NCBI RefSeq assembly: GCF_947255105.1
Contig: NZ_CAMYFP010000001.1
Location: 124,001 to 188,000, forward strand
Direction: 5' to 3'
Source of the DNA: an uncultured Campylobacter sp.
GTDB taxonomy: Bacteria > Campylobacterota > Campylobacteria > Campylobacterales > Campylobacteraceae
Length of the DNA stretch: 64,000 bases
The notes beneath the pieces were generated by a model. It saw only the letters and a list, made by a program, of their open reading frames with translations. It made no database searches and was not told where the DNA came from. Positions 62,426-64,000 of the stretch are shown here, in pieces. Position numbers and translations under genes: made by a program. The first letter of the stretch is position 1. Each line of letters begins with the position of its first letter.

Positions 62426-64000
62426 ATGCAAAATTTACCACGTTGGCAATTTGACGATAGCTATGTCGATTTTGATAACGAAAAATTTAAGCTCTCTTTG
62501 GAAAAGTTAAAAAGTATAGTTAATGAAATTGCAGCTGCAAAAAACTTAAATTTGTGCGAACTTATTGCACTTTATGAAGGTGGTTTTGACATCGCAAGTT
62601 CGCTTCTTTCATTTTGTCGTTGCAAGTCAAGCGACAATACATTAGATGAAAGAGCGCTCATTTTTGAGGCAGAAATTTCAGCAAATTTATCAAAACTTAG
62701 CCAAATTAAAGAGATGATATTTAAGAAAATGGACGCTTTGTCAAAAGATGATGAAATTTGGCAAAAAGATGAGGTAAAGAGGTGGGAATTTTTCTACAAA
62801 GAGTATAAAAATAGCTGGATAAATCAGCTTCCAAGCAGCGAAAAATCTCTATACGAAAAGTTATCTAGTAGCAATTTTGTGCCATTATATGGGCTTTTTA
62901 GACATTTAAACAATTTTTTACTTATAAAAACTAGCGATAAAAGTGGCGCTACTAACTCATACAATCTTTCAAAATGCGTTGGCATCTTAAAAGGTAGCAG
63001 CGATGAGGTTTTGCGAAAAAATATTTTTGATGAGCTAAAAAAACATTATGAAAAATTTGCTCCACTTTATACAGATTTGCTAAATTTGCTTCACGCTTTT
63101 AGGTTAAATCAGTTTCAAAGTGCTGGAATTGATTTGTATCGTGCAAGTTTTGAGCAAAATAGAGTTAGTCAAATGGCGGTAAATGCGATGTTTGAAGCTC
63201 TTAAAGATAGACTTGATGGCATTAGAGAGTGTGTAGGGCTTAGAGCAAAATATTTGGGTGGCAATAAGATGAGAGCTTGTGATTTGCTTGCTCCATCGCC
63301 ATTTAGCGAGAAAAGCTCCATTCCTTATGATGAGGCAATTAAACTTATTTGTGATGCTCTTGGCGAAGTTGGCAAGGAAATCCCGCAGTTTATTCATACA
63401 ATGCTAGAAAAACGTTGGATAGAAGCCGATGTTCGTGAAAACAAAGCAGGCGGGGCATTTTATATAAGATTTAATGAGTTTAAACAGCCACGAATCTTTT
63501 CTTCGTATTTAGGTACTTTTGCCCACTTTATCCAACAAGCCCACGAGCTAGGTCATGCGTGGCACTATTGGATTATGCGCGATATGCCGACATTGCAAAC
63601 GGAGTTTCCAATGAGCTTGGCAGAGAGTGCTAGCACATTTAATGAGGCAGTTTTGCGAAACTATCTTCTAAAAAATAGTAAAGATAGCGCCTTGAAATTT
63701 GATATTTTGTGGCAAGAGTTAAAAGCAGCGGCAAATTTTATGCTTCACATCTCTGTGCGATATGATTTTGAAATTTCTTTTATCGAGGCTAGAAAAAATG
63801 GCATTGTAACGCCACAGCAAATAGGTGAGATGTTAAAAAGTGCGTGGGAAAAATGGTATGGCGATTGCACTAGCGATTATGAGAGCTTTTTGCCATATTT
63901 TAAACTACATTTTTATAAAACAGATCAATATATTTACAACTATCCTTATACTATCGGCTATCTTATATCACAATTTCTAATCGCCAAATTTAGGCAAAAC
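62426..64000 (+). CDS. pepF: Oligoendopeptidase F-type M3 metallopeptidase (3' end outside window)
   Basis: The first 525 residues of a cytoplasmic zinc peptidase of family M3 that degrades short peptides. The zinc motif HELGH lies at residues 373-377 (QQAHELGHAWHYW), with the downstream SLAESASTFNEA giving the third ligand Glu. The N-terminal ~330 residues are helical as in PepF, including FRLNQFQSAGIDLYRASF. The gene starts at ATG 62426 after AAGGAAA, ten bases behind dcuC, and remains open to the last base of the window. The full protein would be about 570-600 residues. Confidence 0.9.
   Translation, partial: MQNLPRWQFDDSYVDFDNEKFKLSLEKLKSIVNEIAAAKNLNLCELIALYEGGFDIASSLLSFCRCKSSDNTLDERALIFEAEISANLSKLSQIKEMIFKKMDALSKDDEIWQKDEVKRWEFFYKEYKNSWINQLPSSEKSLYEKLSSSNFVPLYGLFRHLNNFLLIKTSDKSGATNSYNLSKCVGILKGSSDEVLRKNIFDELKKHYEKFAPLYTDLLNLLHAFRLNQFQSAGIDLYRASFEQNRVSQMAVNAMFEALKDRLDGIRECVGLRAKYLGGNKMRACDLLAPSPFSEKSSIPYDEAIKLICDALGEVGKEIPQFIHTMLEKRWIEADVRENKAGGAFYIRFNEFKQPRIFSSYLGTFAHFIQQAHELGHAWHYWIMRDMPTLQTEFPMSLAESASTFNEAVLRNYLLKNSKDSALKFDILWQELKAAANFMLHISVRYDFEISFIEARKNGIVTPQQIGEMLKSAWEKWYGDCTSDYESFLPYFKLHFYKTDQYIYNYPYTIGYLISQFLIAKFRQN

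Overview
The window is about 64 kb of low-GC chromosome from a member of the Campylobacterota, most likely a Campylobacter species other than C. jejuni. The evidence is (i) a complete 14-gene respiratory complex I operon in which the NADH-module subunits NuoE and NuoF are replaced by two small proteins of the Campylobacter/Helicobacter type, (ii) a menaquinone prenyltransferase of the futalosine pathway, and (iii) long blocks whose gene order, as I remember the C. jejuni genome, follows moaA-queE-queD-...-rsmE-rpmE-rsmI-rlmB-rodZ-like-aminotransferase-hom-yraN-trxA-trxB and queH-fabZ-lpxA-clpX-mreB-mreC-carB-Sua5-like. The species cannot be fixed from sequence alone.

Layout. 1-1.5 kb: the end of feoA and a heavily damaged feoB (nonsense codons, two mutually compensating frameshifts, and a deletion that fuses it to a small Cys-rich membrane protein). 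1.5-2.1 kb: a gene-free, apparently decayed tract. 2.1-2.6 kb: five tRNA genes (Pro, His, Arg, Arg, Leu) behind a near-perfect sigma-70 promoter. 2.6-7.3 kb: transport and lipid genes (SulP anion transporter, dgkA, pit, AI-2E-type permease). 7.4-20.8 kb: the nuo operon, A B C D, E-like, F-like, G H I J K L M N. 20.8-34.9 kb: mqnP, a membrane coiled-coil/HTH protein, moaA, the queE-queD queuosine pair, small envelope proteins, translation and rRNA-modification genes, a RodZ-like protein, amino-acid genes (aminotransferase, hom, dapB), thioredoxin/thioredoxin reductase and purF. 34.9-38.6 kb, minus strand: hisIE, an SPFH protein, ilvE and an orphan amino-acid-binding protein. 38.6-48.7 kb, plus strand: bcp, a membrane protein, queH, fabZ, lpxA, clpX, mreB, mreC, carB and a short Sua5-like protein. 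48.7-50.6 kb, minus strand: a ThiF/TcdA-type enzyme, surE and a lipoprotein. 50.7-55.8 kb: lpxB, greA, an LpxH-like phosphatase, serB, tal and a PilT/PilU-type ATPase. 55.8-60.8 kb: a 1.56-kaa S6-family serine protease autotransporter. 61-64 kb: dcuC and the start of an M3 oligopeptidase that runs off the window.

How the genes fit together. The nuo genes with mqnP and dcuC describe an anaerobic/microaerobic menaquinone-based respiratory metabolism with C4-dicarboxylate transport, with electrons probably entering complex I from a donor other than NADH. fabZ, lpxA, lpxB and the LpxH-like gene are lipid A steps; mreB, mreC and the RodZ-like gene are cell-shape functions; queE, queD and queH are parts of tRNA queuosine synthesis. 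The parts least like ordinary housekeeping are the degenerate feoB locus, the secreted S6 protease next to an orphan PilT/PilU-type ATPase, an AT-rich TTA-using block around bcp-queH, and a large symmetric dyad that contains the -10 boxes of two divergent promoters at 38.6 kb. I did not find a CRISPR array, an insertion sequence, a prophage or a clearly new multigene system.
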